Positions 8,315 through 19,112 of a DNA stretch of 64,000 nucleotides are shown here, in pieces (the first letter of the stretch is position 1; every line of letters starts with the position of its first letter). The notes below the pieces were generated by a model. The model saw nothing but the letters and a program-made list of their open reading frames with translations, made no database searches and had not been told where the DNA came from. Both the position numbers and the translations under genes were made by a program. The stretch comes from Muribaculaceae bacterium (GTDB lineage: Bacteria; Bacteroidota; Bacteroidia; Bacteroidales; Muribaculaceae), in contig JAFRRT010000014.1 in NCBI GenBank assembly GCA_017427945.1, forward strand, positions 150,710 through 214,709, in the 5' to 3' direction.

Positions 8315-9316
8315 ATGAACTTCACTAAAAGAACCATAGCCATCGTGTGTGGTGGCGACTCCTCAGAGTACGAGGTATCCCTGCGCTCTGCACAAGGCAT
8401 TTACTCAGCGTTTGACCATGACCGTTACAACGCCTACATCGTCGTGCTCAGGAAAAATGACTGGCACGTGAACCTGACTGAGGATTGCCATCCCGCCATC
8501 GACAAAAACGACTTCTCGTTCATGAAGGATGGCGAGAAAATCCGCTTCGATTACGCCTACATCACCATCCACGGCACCCCTGGCGAGAACGGCGTGCTGC
8601 AAGGCTACTTCGACATGATTGACCTGCCCTATTCGACCTGTAATGTACTGGTCGAGGCGTTGACTTTCCACAAGTTTGCCTTGAACAACTACCTGCGTGC
8701 TTTCGGTTGCTCGGTGCCCGACAGCATTCAGGTACGTCGTGGCGTGGAGCATGACTGGACCGAGGAAAAAATCGAGGAGTACTTGGGTATGCCTTGCTTT
8801 GTCAAGCCCGTTGCCGACGGTTCCAGCTTTGGTGTGACGAAAGTTAAAAGCCGCGACCAGCTGGCAGCCGCACTGGAGTTTGCTTTTAAGCAGTGCGAGA
8901 ACGTGATGATTGAGCGTTTCCTCGACGGCACCGAAGTCACCGTGGGGTGCTATAAGACCAAGAACAAGGCTGTCGTGTTCCCTGTGACCGAGGTAGTGAC
9001 CGACAACGAGTTCTTTGACTATGACGCAAAATACAACGGACAGGTAGAGGAAATCACGCCTGCCCGCATCAGCGACGAACTGACCGCCGAACTGCAGGCC
9101 GAGACGCTGCGCATCTACGACATCCTGCATTGCAACGGCATCATCCGCATCGACTACATCATCACCAAGAACGAAGACGGTAGCGACCACATCAACCTGC
9201 TTGAAATCAACACCACTCCCGGCATGACCGTGACCAGTTTCATCCCGCAGCAGGTGCGTGCCGCTGGCCTTGAACTAAAAGACGTTCTCACCGACATCAT
9301 CGAGAACCAGTTTTAA
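8315..9316 (+). CDS. ddl: D-alanine--D-alanine ligase
   Basis: ATP-grasp enzyme that joins two D-alanines for peptidoglycan. The N-terminal CGGDSSEYEVSLRSA matches the Ddl start, ITIHGTPGENG carries the substrate-binding loop, CFVKPVADGSSFGVTKV the ATP-grasp lysine region, and LLEINTTPGMT the metal-binding and oxyanion motif near the C-terminus. I start at ATG 8315 (MNFTKRTIAI, 333 residues). An in-frame GTG at 8303 would add four residues and is less likely. It is divergent from murF and followed by a strong terminator. Confidence 0.95.
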   Translation: MNFTKRTIAIVCGGDSSEYEVSLRSAQGIYSAFDHDRYNAYIVVLRKNDWHVNLTEDCHPAIDKNDFSFMKDGEKIRFDYAYITIHGTPGENGVLQGYFDMIDLPYSTCNVLVEALTFHKFALNNYLRAFGCSVPDSIQVRRGVEHDWTEEKIEEYLGMPCFVKPVADGSSFGVTKVKSRDQLAAALEFAFKQCENVMIERFLDGTEVTVGCYKTKNKAVVFPVTEVVTDNEFFDYDAKYNGQVEEITPARISDELTAELQAETLRIYDILHCNGIIRIDYIITKNEDGSDHINLLEINTTPGMTVTSFIPQQVRAAGLELKDVLTDIIENQF

Positions 9317-9341
9317 TAAAGAACCGCAACAAACCACATAC

Positions 9342-9376
9342 ACAGGATGGGCATGAGTCCATCCTGTTTTTATTAT
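9342..9376 (+). terminator. Rho-independent terminator of ddl
   Basis: 9-bp stem ACAGGATGG/CCATCCTGT with an 8-nt loop, followed by TTTTTATTATT. Confidence 0.85.
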
Positions 9377-9473
9377 TATATGTGATAGTCTATATAAATC
9401 ATGCTTTTGATAATTTATTGAAGTCCCCGTAAATTATTAGGTCATTGATAGCCGACAACTTGTCTTTTTTTGC

Positions 9474-9481
9474 TATATTTG
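9474..9481 (+). promoter_or_regulatory. Putative esterase -7 box TATATTTG
   Basis: Exact TAnnTTTG match 26 bp before the ATG at 9508. No TTTG at the right distance upstream. Confidence 0.5.
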
Positions 9482-9507
9482 CCGAAACTTTTAAGTATCA
9501 CCTAAAG

Positions 9508-10644
9508 ATGAAACGACTTTTTTTTCTGCTTTTTGCGCTCACGTCGCTGATTGTCGGAGCACAGGGATATTTCACACCATCGGTAAATAGTCCCGACATC
9601 GCCAAAAACGGAGCCGTCACGTTCAACATCAAAGCGCCCGGTGCCGACAGCGTAAAGCTGATCATCGACACACGCGTTGACACGCTGATGAAGCGCCAAG
9701 GTAATGACACGTGGAGCATCACGTTGCACGACCTGGAGTCGGACCTTTACATGTACTATTTCGTTGTCGATGGCATGAAGGTGCTTGACGAGAACAACGC
9801 CCATGTGCTGCGTGATGTCAAGAGCGTGATGAACACCTTTGTGCTCGACCCGCAAGGTGACTGCCCGATGGCGGTTCATGATGTGCCTCACGGCAAGGTC
9901 GAAGCGGTGTGGTATGACTCCCCCACCCTCGCCGCCAAGCGTCGCATGATGGTCTATCTGCCCGCAGGCTATGACGATAGTCGCCAGCGTTATCCTGTCT
10001 TCTACCTGCTGCACGGCACGGGAGGCGACGAGACAGTGAGGCTGGAGCAGGGCCGTGCCGCACAGGTGTTCGACAACCTCATTGCCAGCGGTAATGCCGA
10101 GCCGATGATTGTGGTGATGCCAAACGGACACACCGACACGCCTGCTGCCCCAGGCATGGGACCCGATTGCAACGAGCAGCCCACCTTTGTTCACAAGCAA
10201 TGGATGGAAGGCACGTTTGAAAAGAGTTTCAACGACATCGTCAACTGGGTGGACAACAATTACCGCACGCGCGCTGCCAAGCGTTACCGTGCCATCGCCG
10301 GTCTGTCGATGGGCGGCTACCACTCGCTCTACATCAGTGCCAACCAGCCCGAAGATTTCGCTTATGTGGGTCTTTTCTCCCCTGCCATCGGCCGCATGGA
10401 TAAAGGCAAAAGCAATATCTATGACAATCTGGAGGAAAAACTTGTCACCCAGTTCAAGCAACGTCCCAAAGTGTACTGGATGGGCATTGGCAAAGACGAT
10501 TTCCTCTATAAAGATAACGCCGAGTTCAGGCAGTTGCTCGACAAGAACCGCTTGCGCTACACCTATCACGAGAGCGGTGCCGGACACGAGTGGGCCAACT
10601 GGCGCGACTATCTAGTCATCTTCACCCAACTTCTCTTCAAGTGA
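9508..10644 (+). CDS. Secreted esterase D/CE1-family hydrolase with N-terminal immunoglobulin-like module
   Basis: Serine esterase of the family that includes acetyl-xylan and feruloyl esterases. ATG 9508 gives a signal peptide (MKRLFFLLFALTSLIVGAQG); the open frame upstream has only a TTG. Residues about 25-110 resemble the E-set/CBM48-like module seen before such esterases (TFNIKAPGADSVKL, YYFVVDG). The catalytic domain carries PVFYLLHGTGGDE, the nucleophile Ser267 in GLSMGG, and the catalytic His360 in AGHEW. Length is 378 residues. It likely removes acyl or feruloyl groups from plant polysaccharides in the periplasm. The exact substrate is unknown. Confidence 0.88.
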   Translation: MKRLFFLLFALTSLIVGAQGYFTPSVNSPDIAKNGAVTFNIKAPGADSVKLIIDTRVDTLMKRQGNDTWSITLHDLESDLYMYYFVVDGMKVLDENNAHVLRDVKSVMNTFVLDPQGDCPMAVHDVPHGKVEAVWYDSPTLAAKRRMMVYLPAGYDDSRQRYPVFYLLHGTGGDETVRLEQGRAAQVFDNLIASGNAEPMIVVMPNGHTDTPAAPGMGPDCNEQPTFVHKQWMEGTFEKSFNDIVNWVDNNYRTRAAKRYRAIAGLSMGGYHSLYISANQPEDFAYVGLFSPAIGRMDKGKSNIYDNLEEKLVTQFKQRPKVYWMGIGKDDFLYKDNAEFRQLLDKNRLRYTYHESGAGHEWANWRDYLVIFTQLLFK

Positions 10645-10672
10645 TTTCCCATTCATAGACTATAAGCCAGGG

Positions 10673-10691
10673 ACTAAAAACTAAAAACTAA
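10673..10691 (+). repeat. Tandem heptamer ACTAAAA upstream of the DedA-like gene
   Basis: ACTAAAA repeated about 2.7 times in exact 7-bp register, ending 4 bp before the ATG at 10696. One of five such heptad tracts in this window. Confidence 0.7.
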
Positions 10692-10695
10692 TCGC

Positions 10696-11181
10696 ATGCT
10701 CGATACACTCATTCAATTCTTTGCCCATTGGGGGTACCTGGGACTGTTTCTGGGTTCATTCCTCGCAGGCAGCATCGTCCCGTTCAGCAGCGAGGCGTTG
10801 GTCGTCGCCTGTGTAGGACCCTTGCACATGGATCCCGTCATCAGCCTGTTTGTTGCGCTGGCTGGCAACGTGAGTGGAGGCATGACATGCTACTACATCG
10901 GGCACTTAGGCAAGATTGAATGGATAGAGCGTTACGCCAAGGTAAGCGAGGAAAAGCTCAACCGCGCCCTCAAGTTCATGAAGAACCGAGGCGCGTGGAT
11001 GGGATTCTTTGCTTTTGTGCCCATGCTGGGAACAGCCATCAGTGTTGCATTAGGCTATGTGCGTTCCAATCCCTGGATTGTCCTCATCACCATGACCATC
11101 GGCAAACTCATCCGCTATGCCGTTGTCATCTGGGGCTCACTCAAAATCATCAATATGTGTTCTTTAGTTACTCTTTTCTAA
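10696..11181 (+). CDS. DedA/YqaA-family (VTT/SNARE-associated) membrane protein
   Basis: Small integral inner-membrane protein of 161 residues. Four hydrophobic segments are visible at about 10-30, 48-65, 100-120 and 125-150. The motif GSFLAGSIVPFSSEALVV is the re-entrant-loop signature of DedA-like proteins, with the conserved Pro and Glu. GNVSGGMTCYYIGHLGK and AFVPMLGT follow the YqaA subfamily pattern. Relatives are linked to lipid-carrier flipping and membrane homeostasis, but the substrate here is not known. It follows the esterase after a spacer containing heptad repeats and precedes the LUD-domain gene by 14 bp, so those two are probably co-transcribed. Confidence 0.85.
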   Translation: MLDTLIQFFAHWGYLGLFLGSFLAGSIVPFSSEALVVACVGPLHMDPVISLFVALAGNVSGGMTCYYIGHLGKIEWIERYAKVSEEKLNRALKFMKNRGAWMGFFAFVPMLGTAISVALGYVRSNPWIVLITMTIGKLIRYAVVIWGSLKIINMCSLVTLF

Positions 11182-11195
11182 TCATTATATAAGAT

Positions 11196-11834
11196 ATGAC
11201 ACCTACCGATATTCATAACGAACTGCTTGCAGGGCGCATCATCAAACATCTGGAGCGCCGCAACTTCAACGCGCACTACTGCGCCAACGCGACTGAGGCC
11301 ATCGCCCTCGTCAAGTCACTCATGCCTAAGGGCTCCAGCGTCACCTGGGGTGGCTCGCAGACCATCCGTGAGATGGGACTGACCCAACAACTCATCGACA
11401 GCTGCGATTACAAGGTCATTGACCGCGACAAGGCTGTCACCAACGAGGAAAAGCGCCAATGCTACCTCGATGCGATGGCTGTGGACTACTACCTGACCAG
11501 CGCCAACGCCATTACTCAGGACGGTGTCATTGTCAACATCGATGGTCGCGGCAACCGCGTCGCCGCCATCACATGGGGACCTGAAAACGTCATCCATATC
11601 ATCGGCATGAACAAGGTAGCCCCCACCATCGAGGCCGCTCTGGCGCGCGCCCGCAACACGGCTGCGCCCATCAACACGGCCCGCCTGGGCTGCGACACAC
11701 CTTGTCGTTTTGACGGCGTGTGCCACAACTGCAACTCCCCGCAGTGCATCTGCAACTACGTCCACTTCACCCGCAACAGTTTCCCCGCACATCGCCACAC
11801 CGTCATCCTCCTCGGCGAACCCTGGGGCTACTAA
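11196..11834 (+). CDS. LUD-domain (DUF162, LutC-like) protein
   Basis: Protein of 212 residues in the LUD fold family named after lactate utilisation proteins LutB/LutC. Visible hallmarks are SSVTWGGSQTIREMG, ITQDGVIVNIDGRGNRVAAI and VIHIIGMNKV. The C-terminal segment is cysteine-rich (CDTPCRFDGVCHNCNSPQC), suggesting an Fe-S or zinc site that some stand-alone LUD proteins carry. No lactate-oxidation partners (LutA, LutB) are next to it, so a lactate role should not be assumed. It lies 14 bp after the DedA-like gene. Confidence 0.85.
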   Translation: MTPTDIHNELLAGRIIKHLERRNFNAHYCANATEAIALVKSLMPKGSSVTWGGSQTIREMGLTQQLIDSCDYKVIDRDKAVTNEEKRQCYLDAMAVDYYLTSANAITQDGVIVNIDGRGNRVAAITWGPENVIHIIGMNKVAPTIEAALARARNTAAPINTARLGCDTPCRFDGVCHNCNSPQCICNYVHFTRNSFPAHRHTVILLGEPWGY

Positions 11835-11848
11835 TTTCTTAGAAGAAT

Positions 11849-12319
11849 ATGATAGAAATCAAAAATAGAGTTATTGAACGCATCGATGACATAACTATTG
11901 ATGGACGTAATGGTGATAGCGAAGGTTTGACGCTTGAACATTGCCTCATTCATGAGCTAGACCTGACTGCTGTTAGATTCTTGGGCAGAGTGACCATCTG
12001 TAATTGTATTATTGACAAATTGGGTCTTCATTCGACTGTATTTGCTGGAGGTCTTACATTTACAGGAAATGTTGTTATGTCTGATATTGATTACCAGATG
12101 GGCGGACATAATAATGAAGAAATGGTTATATCGAATAATCTCTTTCATGGCTTCTTCAGTTTCTTTGACTGCATCTTTGAGAAACAACTGACAGTAAAGG
12201 AGAACATATTCTTGAAAGGGACAGATTTATTGACAAGAGAGAATAAAGGATTTGACAACTGTTTTTTTGGGGGTTTGGTCTTGTCTGGCAATATAGGTAA
12301 ATTGAATATTATGCCATAA
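11849..12319 (+). CDS. Hypothetical protein with solenoid-like repeats
   Basis: No family recognised. The 156-residue product has no signal peptide. It shows short repeated segments such as LTLEHCLIHELDL, VTICNCIIDKLGL, MVISNNLFHG and LVLSGNI, spaced by about 20 residues, which suggests a right-handed parallel beta-helix or pentapeptide-like solenoid. Base composition is clearly more AT-rich than the flanking genes and matches the next gene (DUF1016 nuclease, 17 bp downstream). The two may therefore have arrived together. Function unknown. Confidence 0.65.
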   Translation: MIEIKNRVIERIDDITIDGRNGDSEGLTLEHCLIHELDLTAVRFLGRVTICNCIIDKLGLHSTVFAGGLTFTGNVVMSDIDYQMGGHNNEEMVISNNLFHGFFSFFDCIFEKQLTVKENIFLKGTDLLTRENKGFDNCFFGGLVLSGNIGKLNIMP

Positions 12320-12336
12320 TACCTTTATTGAAGTAT

Positions 12337-13428
12337 ATGAACAAAGCTATTATTTCTATATTAGATAAAGACTATTCACAGTGGATTAAGGAACTGAGTC
12401 GCCGTTACCGCAGGAGCCAAATTAAAGCTGCGGTGAAAGTCAATGAAGAGGTTCTTAGATTCTATTGGGAACTTGGAAAGGATATTGTAGAACGAGATGC
12501 TGAGAACCATTATGGAAGTAAGTTCTATACAACTTTAAGTCGAGATCTTAAGGCTGAAATCCAGAATGCTAGTGGACTGTCTGAACGTAATTTGCGTTAC
12601 ACAAAACGATTCTATTTGCTTTATAATAAAGTAGTTAATATTTTGCAGCAAGATGTTGCAAATTCTGACGAATTAATTTTGCAGCAAGTTGCTGCAAAAA
12701 TGTTCATGTTGCCATGGGGACATCATTTGATACTAATGGACAGGTTCTCAAATAATCCAGAAAAAGTTTGGTACTATGTCTGTGAATCTGTCAACCATGG
12801 TTGGAGCAGGAATATGCTTTTGAATTTCCTTGATACCAACCTGTATGAGCGCAACAGTAAGGCATTGACGAATTTCTCAAGAACTCTACCAGAAGAAACA
12901 AGTGACTTGGCGCAAGAACTGACTAAGGATCCATACAATTTTGCATTCACAGGGATAACTGGACGTTACAACGAACGACTGCTGAAAGATGGATTACTGA
13001 ATAATATAACTCGATTTTTGGTGGAACTTGGGACTGGTTTTGCGTATGTTGGTAAGGAGTATCGAATCCAAGTTGGAAATACCGAAAATTATATTGATTT
13101 GCTTTTCTATAATCTCAACTTGTCTTGCTATGTGGTCATTGAGGTAAAGATTGGTAAATTTGAATTTGCTGATGTAGGGCAAATAGGCGGCTATGTCGTG
13201 GCTTGTAATCATACGTTGCGAAAGGAAGGCCGCGACAATCCCACTATAGGTTTGCTTATCTGCAAAGAAAAAGACCGCATACAAGCCCAGTATGCGCTAG
13301 AATCAAGCAGCCAGCCTATTGGCATCTCAGAGTACGAACTCGAAAAGTTCTATCCCGAGAAAGTGGAAGGCACCATACCTACAATTAAAGAGATTGAGGC
13401 AAAATTGAACGAAAAGGAATTTGAATAA
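12337..13428 (+). CDS. DUF1016/YhcG-family PDDEXK nuclease-domain protein
   Basis: Predicted nuclease of 363 residues from ATG 12337; an upstream TTG at 12328 is less likely. The N-terminal DUF1016 part includes KAAVKVNEEVLRFYWELGKD, SGLSERNLRYTKRFY and LPWGHH. The C-terminal PDDEXK-like domain has GNTENYIDLLFYN and VVIEVKIGKF, giving the catalytic Asp and the E-x-K pair. Proteins of this family are scattered in genomes next to restriction-modification and other defence genes, but their activity is poorly defined. The gene is AT-rich against its neighbours and sits between unrelated housekeeping genes, with kdsB starting 5 bp later, which suggests horizontal acquisition. Two palindromes occur inside the coding sequence. 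Confidence 0.88.
   Translation: MNKAIISILDKDYSQWIKELSRRYRRSQIKAAVKVNEEVLRFYWELGKDIVERDAENHYGSKFYTTLSRDLKAEIQNASGLSERNLRYTKRFYLLYNKVVNILQQDVANSDELILQQVAAKMFMLPWGHHLILMDRFSNNPEKVWYYVCESVNHGWSRNMLLNFLDTNLYERNSKALTNFSRTLPEETSDLAQELTKDPYNFAFTGITGRYNERLLKDGLLNNITRFLVELGTGFAYVGKEYRIQVGNTENYIDLLFYNLNLSCYVVIEVKIGKFEFADVGQIGGYVVACNHTLRKEGRDNPTIGLLICKEKDRIQAQYALESSSQPIGISEYELEKFYPEKVEGTIPTIKEIEAKLNEKEFE
12641..12699. repeat. Two palindromes inside the DUF1016 gene
   Basis: 12677-12699 is a perfect inverted repeat with 11-nt arms (TTTTGCAGCAA) around a central G. 12641-12662 is a related imperfect copy (TTTTGCAGCAAG at its left) starting exactly 36 bp earlier, so the pair also forms an in-frame 12-residue direct repeat (LQQ at each copy). 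Confidence 0.7.
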
Positions 13429-13433
13429 AATAT

Positions 13434-14187
13434 ATGGATAAGGATTTGACGTTTATTGGGATTATTCCGGCGAGGTATGCCTCGACGAGGTTTCCTGGCA
13501 AGCCGCTGGCAATGCTGGGCGGCATGACGATGATTGAGCGGGTTTACCGCCAGGTGAGCAAGGCGCTCGACCATGTGGTGGTCGCCACCGACGATGACCG
13601 CATCATGCAGGCAGTGGAAGCCTTTGGAGGAAGGGCAGTGATGACGAGCACTGAGCACCGCAGCGGCACCGACCGCTGTCAGGAGGCATACATGAAGAAT
13701 GGCGGCAACGAGGACATCATCATCAACATCCAGGGCGACGAACCGTTTATTCAGCCCGATCAGCTGCAAGCCATCATGTCGTGCTTTGACGACGAGGACA
13801 CCGATATTGCCACACTGGTACGCCCATTCGACCCCAGCCGTCCATATAATGAACTGGAGAATCCCAACACGCCCAAGGTCGTGCTGGACAGCCAGATGCG
13901 CGCCCGCTATTTCTCACGCTCGGTCATCCCTTACATCCGTGGCCGCGAACGTGAAGAATGGCCTGCTGCTACACAGTATTACACACATGTGGGCATGTAC
14001 GCCTACCGTGCTGCCGTCTTGGCCGAAATCACACGCTTGCCACAGTCGCCGCTTGAATTGGCCGAGTCGTTGGAACAACTGCGCTGGCTTGAGAACGGCT
14101 ACACCATCAAGGCGGGCATCACAACCACGGCAACCATCGGCATCGATACCCCCGAAGACCTCGCCCGCGCCGAGGAATATTTGAAAA

Positions 14188-14195
<8 letters not shown>
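13434..14195 (+). CDS. kdsB: 3-deoxy-manno-octulosonate cytidylyltransferase (CMP-Kdo synthetase)
   Basis: Activates Kdo with CTP to CMP-Kdo for lipid A-core assembly in the cytoplasm. The 253 residues carry the family motifs IIPARYASTRFPGKPLA at the nucleotide-binding N-terminus, VVVATDDDRI, the substrate motif STEHRSGTDR, and NIQGDEPFIQPDQL. Length is normal. I take this as the housekeeping copy because it sits away from glycan genes and matches canonical KdsB closely; a second, divergent copy lies at 21987-22739 in a glycan operon. The last codons overlap a heptad repeat, and lacZ-like starts 12 bp later. Confidence 0.95.
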
Positions 14196-17306
<3,111 letters not shown>

Positions 17307-17307
17307 T

Positions 17308-17628
17308 ATGGCAAGCAGTATTGATTTTGTACAATTCATTACCGATCAATGTGCCGGAGCAGGTGACATCACCACCCGCAAAATGTTTGGCGACTACGGT
17401 ATTTATTGTGACGGCAAGATATTTGGCTTGATTTGTGATGATTGCTTTTTCATTAAGGTGACTGAAGCCGGCCAGTCGATGCTTCGTACGATGGAATTAC
17501 GTCAGCCCTACGAGGGAGCGAAGAATTACTTCTTCATCCCCGATGTCGATGACCGTGATTACATCAGTGCCCTCGTTCGCGCCACCTGCGACGCGCTCCC
17601 GGCACCAAAGCCCAAAAAGAAGAAATAA
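17308..17628 (+). CDS. TfoX N-terminal domain protein
   Basis: Small 106-residue cytoplasmic protein. The ATG at 17308 is one base after the stop of the beta-galactosidase gene, implying translational coupling. The TfoX-N pattern is clear: TRKMFGDYGIYCDGKIFGLI, then FFIKVTEAG and PYEGAKNYFFIPD. A Lys-rich tail (PKPKKKK) ends the protein. TfoX-N alone is common in non-competent bacteria and its role is unclear; there is no C-terminal TfoX domain. An in-frame ORF extends upstream inside the galactosidase gene but is an artefact of overlapping frames. Confidence 0.85.
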   Translation: MASSIDFVQFITDQCAGAGDITTRKMFGDYGIYCDGKIFGLICDDCFFIKVTEAGQSMLRTMELRQPYEGAKNYFFIPDVDDRDYISALVRATCDALPAPKPKKKK

Positions 17629-17659
17629 CTTAACGGTTTGTTTTCAAGATAATAGCAAG

Positions 17660-18106
17660 TTACTGGTTTTCTTGCGGTTGCCACAGGAAAAGGCCTGAAG
17701 CAGTTGCCAGTTTTCCAAGCAATTCCAGCAGATCAGGAGACGGATTGTAAATCGTCATGTTGGTATCACCACCGCTGGCGGTGATTAAGGCTGTGCCATC
17801 ATCTATCAGAGCGCAGAGGTGACTGTGTTTCAGTGCATCGGTCAACCACTCCACCAATGTGGCAGGCTCAGGATTCTTGACCCACTCATCACCGTAATAC
17901 ACATGCAAATCATGGTAGCAGTTTAGTTTCAGCAGCACGTCAGCAAACTGTTGACGCAGCCGTTCATGCTGCTCATGCATATAATACTGCTCCACAGCAA
18001 AGAACTGCCCTCCACCATCTTGCGGCACCTGCATCGGCAAAAAGTCAATCACCCAATAAGGCTTTTCAAGCAGCCGCTCTACTATTTTATCAAAGTCTTT
18101 CTCCAT
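17660..18106 (-). CDS. Hypothetical cytoplasmic protein
   Basis: No family recognised. I start at ATG 18106 (MEKDFDKIVERLL, 148 residues) because a TATCTTTG -7 box sits at 18116-18123. An upstream ATG at 18175 would lie before the promoter. The product is soluble with segments KPYWVIDFLPMQVP, FFAVEQYYMHEQHERLRQQF and DDGTALITASGGDTNMTIYN. It is convergent with the TfoX-N gene. Function unknown. Confidence 0.7.
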   Translation of the reverse strand: MEKDFDKIVERLLEKPYWVIDFLPMQVPQDGGGQFFAVEQYYMHEQHERLRQQFADVLLKLNCYHDLHVYYGDEWVKNPEPATLVEWLTDALKHSHLCALIDDGTALITASGGDTNMTIYNPSPDLLELLGKLATASGLFLWQPQENQ

Positions 18107-18115
18107 AAGCACTTG

Positions 18116-18123
18116 CAAAGATA
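18116..18123 (-). promoter_or_regulatory. -7 box TATCTTTG nearly abutting a start codon
   Basis: Exact TAnnTTTG on the minus strand, 9 bp before the ATG at 18106. The predicted start of transcription is within a few bases of the ATG, so the message may be leaderless. Confidence 0.55.
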
Positions 18124-18239
18124 ATGTTTTTTCAAGAGACGAAAAAACAGAATGGCACATTTGTAATTTTGTCAAAACATCACCTTTGGGAACTGATAAT
18201 CTCGAAATTCGGCTTCTTCATAACAAAATCAAATCAAAA

Positions 18240-18271
18240 TTTGCTTTTATGTTCTACTTGCAGTAATTTTG
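18240..18271 (+). promoter_or_regulatory. Promoter of the PASTA-protein gene
   Basis: TTTG (18240-18243), 20-bp spacer, TAATTTTG (18264-18271): a full match to the Bacteroidetes consensus. It places the start of transcription near 18278. Confidence 0.75.
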
Positions 18272-18299
18272 CAGATTGTAACCATTCATTTGAGAAACC

Positions 18300-19106
18300 G
18301 TGAGCAATAACAACGAAAAGAATAAGGGCGGCTTTGACCGCTTTCGTGACCGCCATCCCATCCTGGTAAACTCTGCCTTGATGGCATTGGCACTGGTGGC
18401 GCTGGGCTACATCGCCCTGCTGTTTATCGACGTGTTCACCTCCCATGGTCAACAGGTGCAGGTGCCTGATGTGCGCAACATGCCACTCGAGAAAGCGATT
18501 GACATTCTGGAGGATGCCGGATTGCGCTGGGAAATTAGCGACTCGACCACTTTCTACGAGAATTACAAGCCTGGAACCGTCATTGACCAGGATCCCAAAG
18601 CAAAATCCTATATCAAGAAAATACGTATCATCTACCTCAACGTGAATGCCATGCATGCCCCCATCATTCCGTTGCCCAAGCTGGTTGACCTGCCTGGACG
18701 ACAGGGTATGGCGACATTGAAAGCGATGGGATTCAAGCATGTAGTCATGGACAGCGTTCCCAGTGAGATGGGTGGTCTGATTCTGCAAGTGACTGTTGAC
18801 GGCCACAATGTTGCCCCCGGTAAGCCCGTGAGCGTGAACAGCCAAATCAAGATTACCGTGGGCGACGGCTCCATCGTGGACCTCAACCCCGAACAGATTA
18901 TCGACCCTGAGATGATGGACTCCATTGATGAGGCCAACTATCAGGATGCCCAGAAGACCTATGAGGAAGAGATGAAGGCAGCCCAAGCCCGTGCCGAGCA
19001 GGAACGCAAAGCCCAAGCAGCCGAAGAAAAGAAAGACCAGAATAAGGACAAGAAAAAAGACCAAGACAAGAAGGCTGACAAGGATAAGGACAAGAAGAAA
19101 AACTAA
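18300..19106 (+). CDS. PASTA-domain single-pass membrane protein
   Basis: Inner-membrane anchored protein with extracytoplasmic PASTA domains, which in other proteins bind peptidoglycan or beta-lactams. GTG at 18300 is the start (SNNNEKNKGGFDR), 28 bp after a perfect promoter. One transmembrane helix is at about 22-45. Two PASTA-like repeats follow (VQVPDVRNMPLEKAIDILED and PLPKLVDLPGRQGMATL). The last 50 residues are a low-complexity Lys/Asp/Gln/Ala tail. There is no kinase domain, so this is the stand-alone form common in Bacteroidetes. It is in an operon with the pseudouridine synthase 6 bp downstream. Confidence 0.9.
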   Translation: MSNNNEKNKGGFDRFRDRHPILVNSALMALALVALGYIALLFIDVFTSHGQQVQVPDVRNMPLEKAIDILEDAGLRWEISDSTTFYENYKPGTVIDQDPKAKSYIKKIRIIYLNVNAMHAPIIPLPKLVDLPGRQGMATLKAMGFKHVVMDSVPSEMGGLILQVTVDGHNVAPGKPVSVNSQIKITVGDGSIVDLNPEQIIDPEMMDSIDEANYQDAQKTYEEEMKAAQARAEQERKAQAAEEKKDQNKDKKKDQDKKADKDKDKKKN

Positions 19107-19112
19107 CCTGTC

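Noticed and set aside
7035-8318. 427-codon frame antisense to murF and reaching into ddl
   Set aside because: murF has all catalytic motifs; the antisense frame has none and crosses the divergent promoter region.
11196-11834. Lactate-utilisation role for the LUD protein
   Set aside because: No lutA or lutB neighbours; the domain alone does not show substrate.
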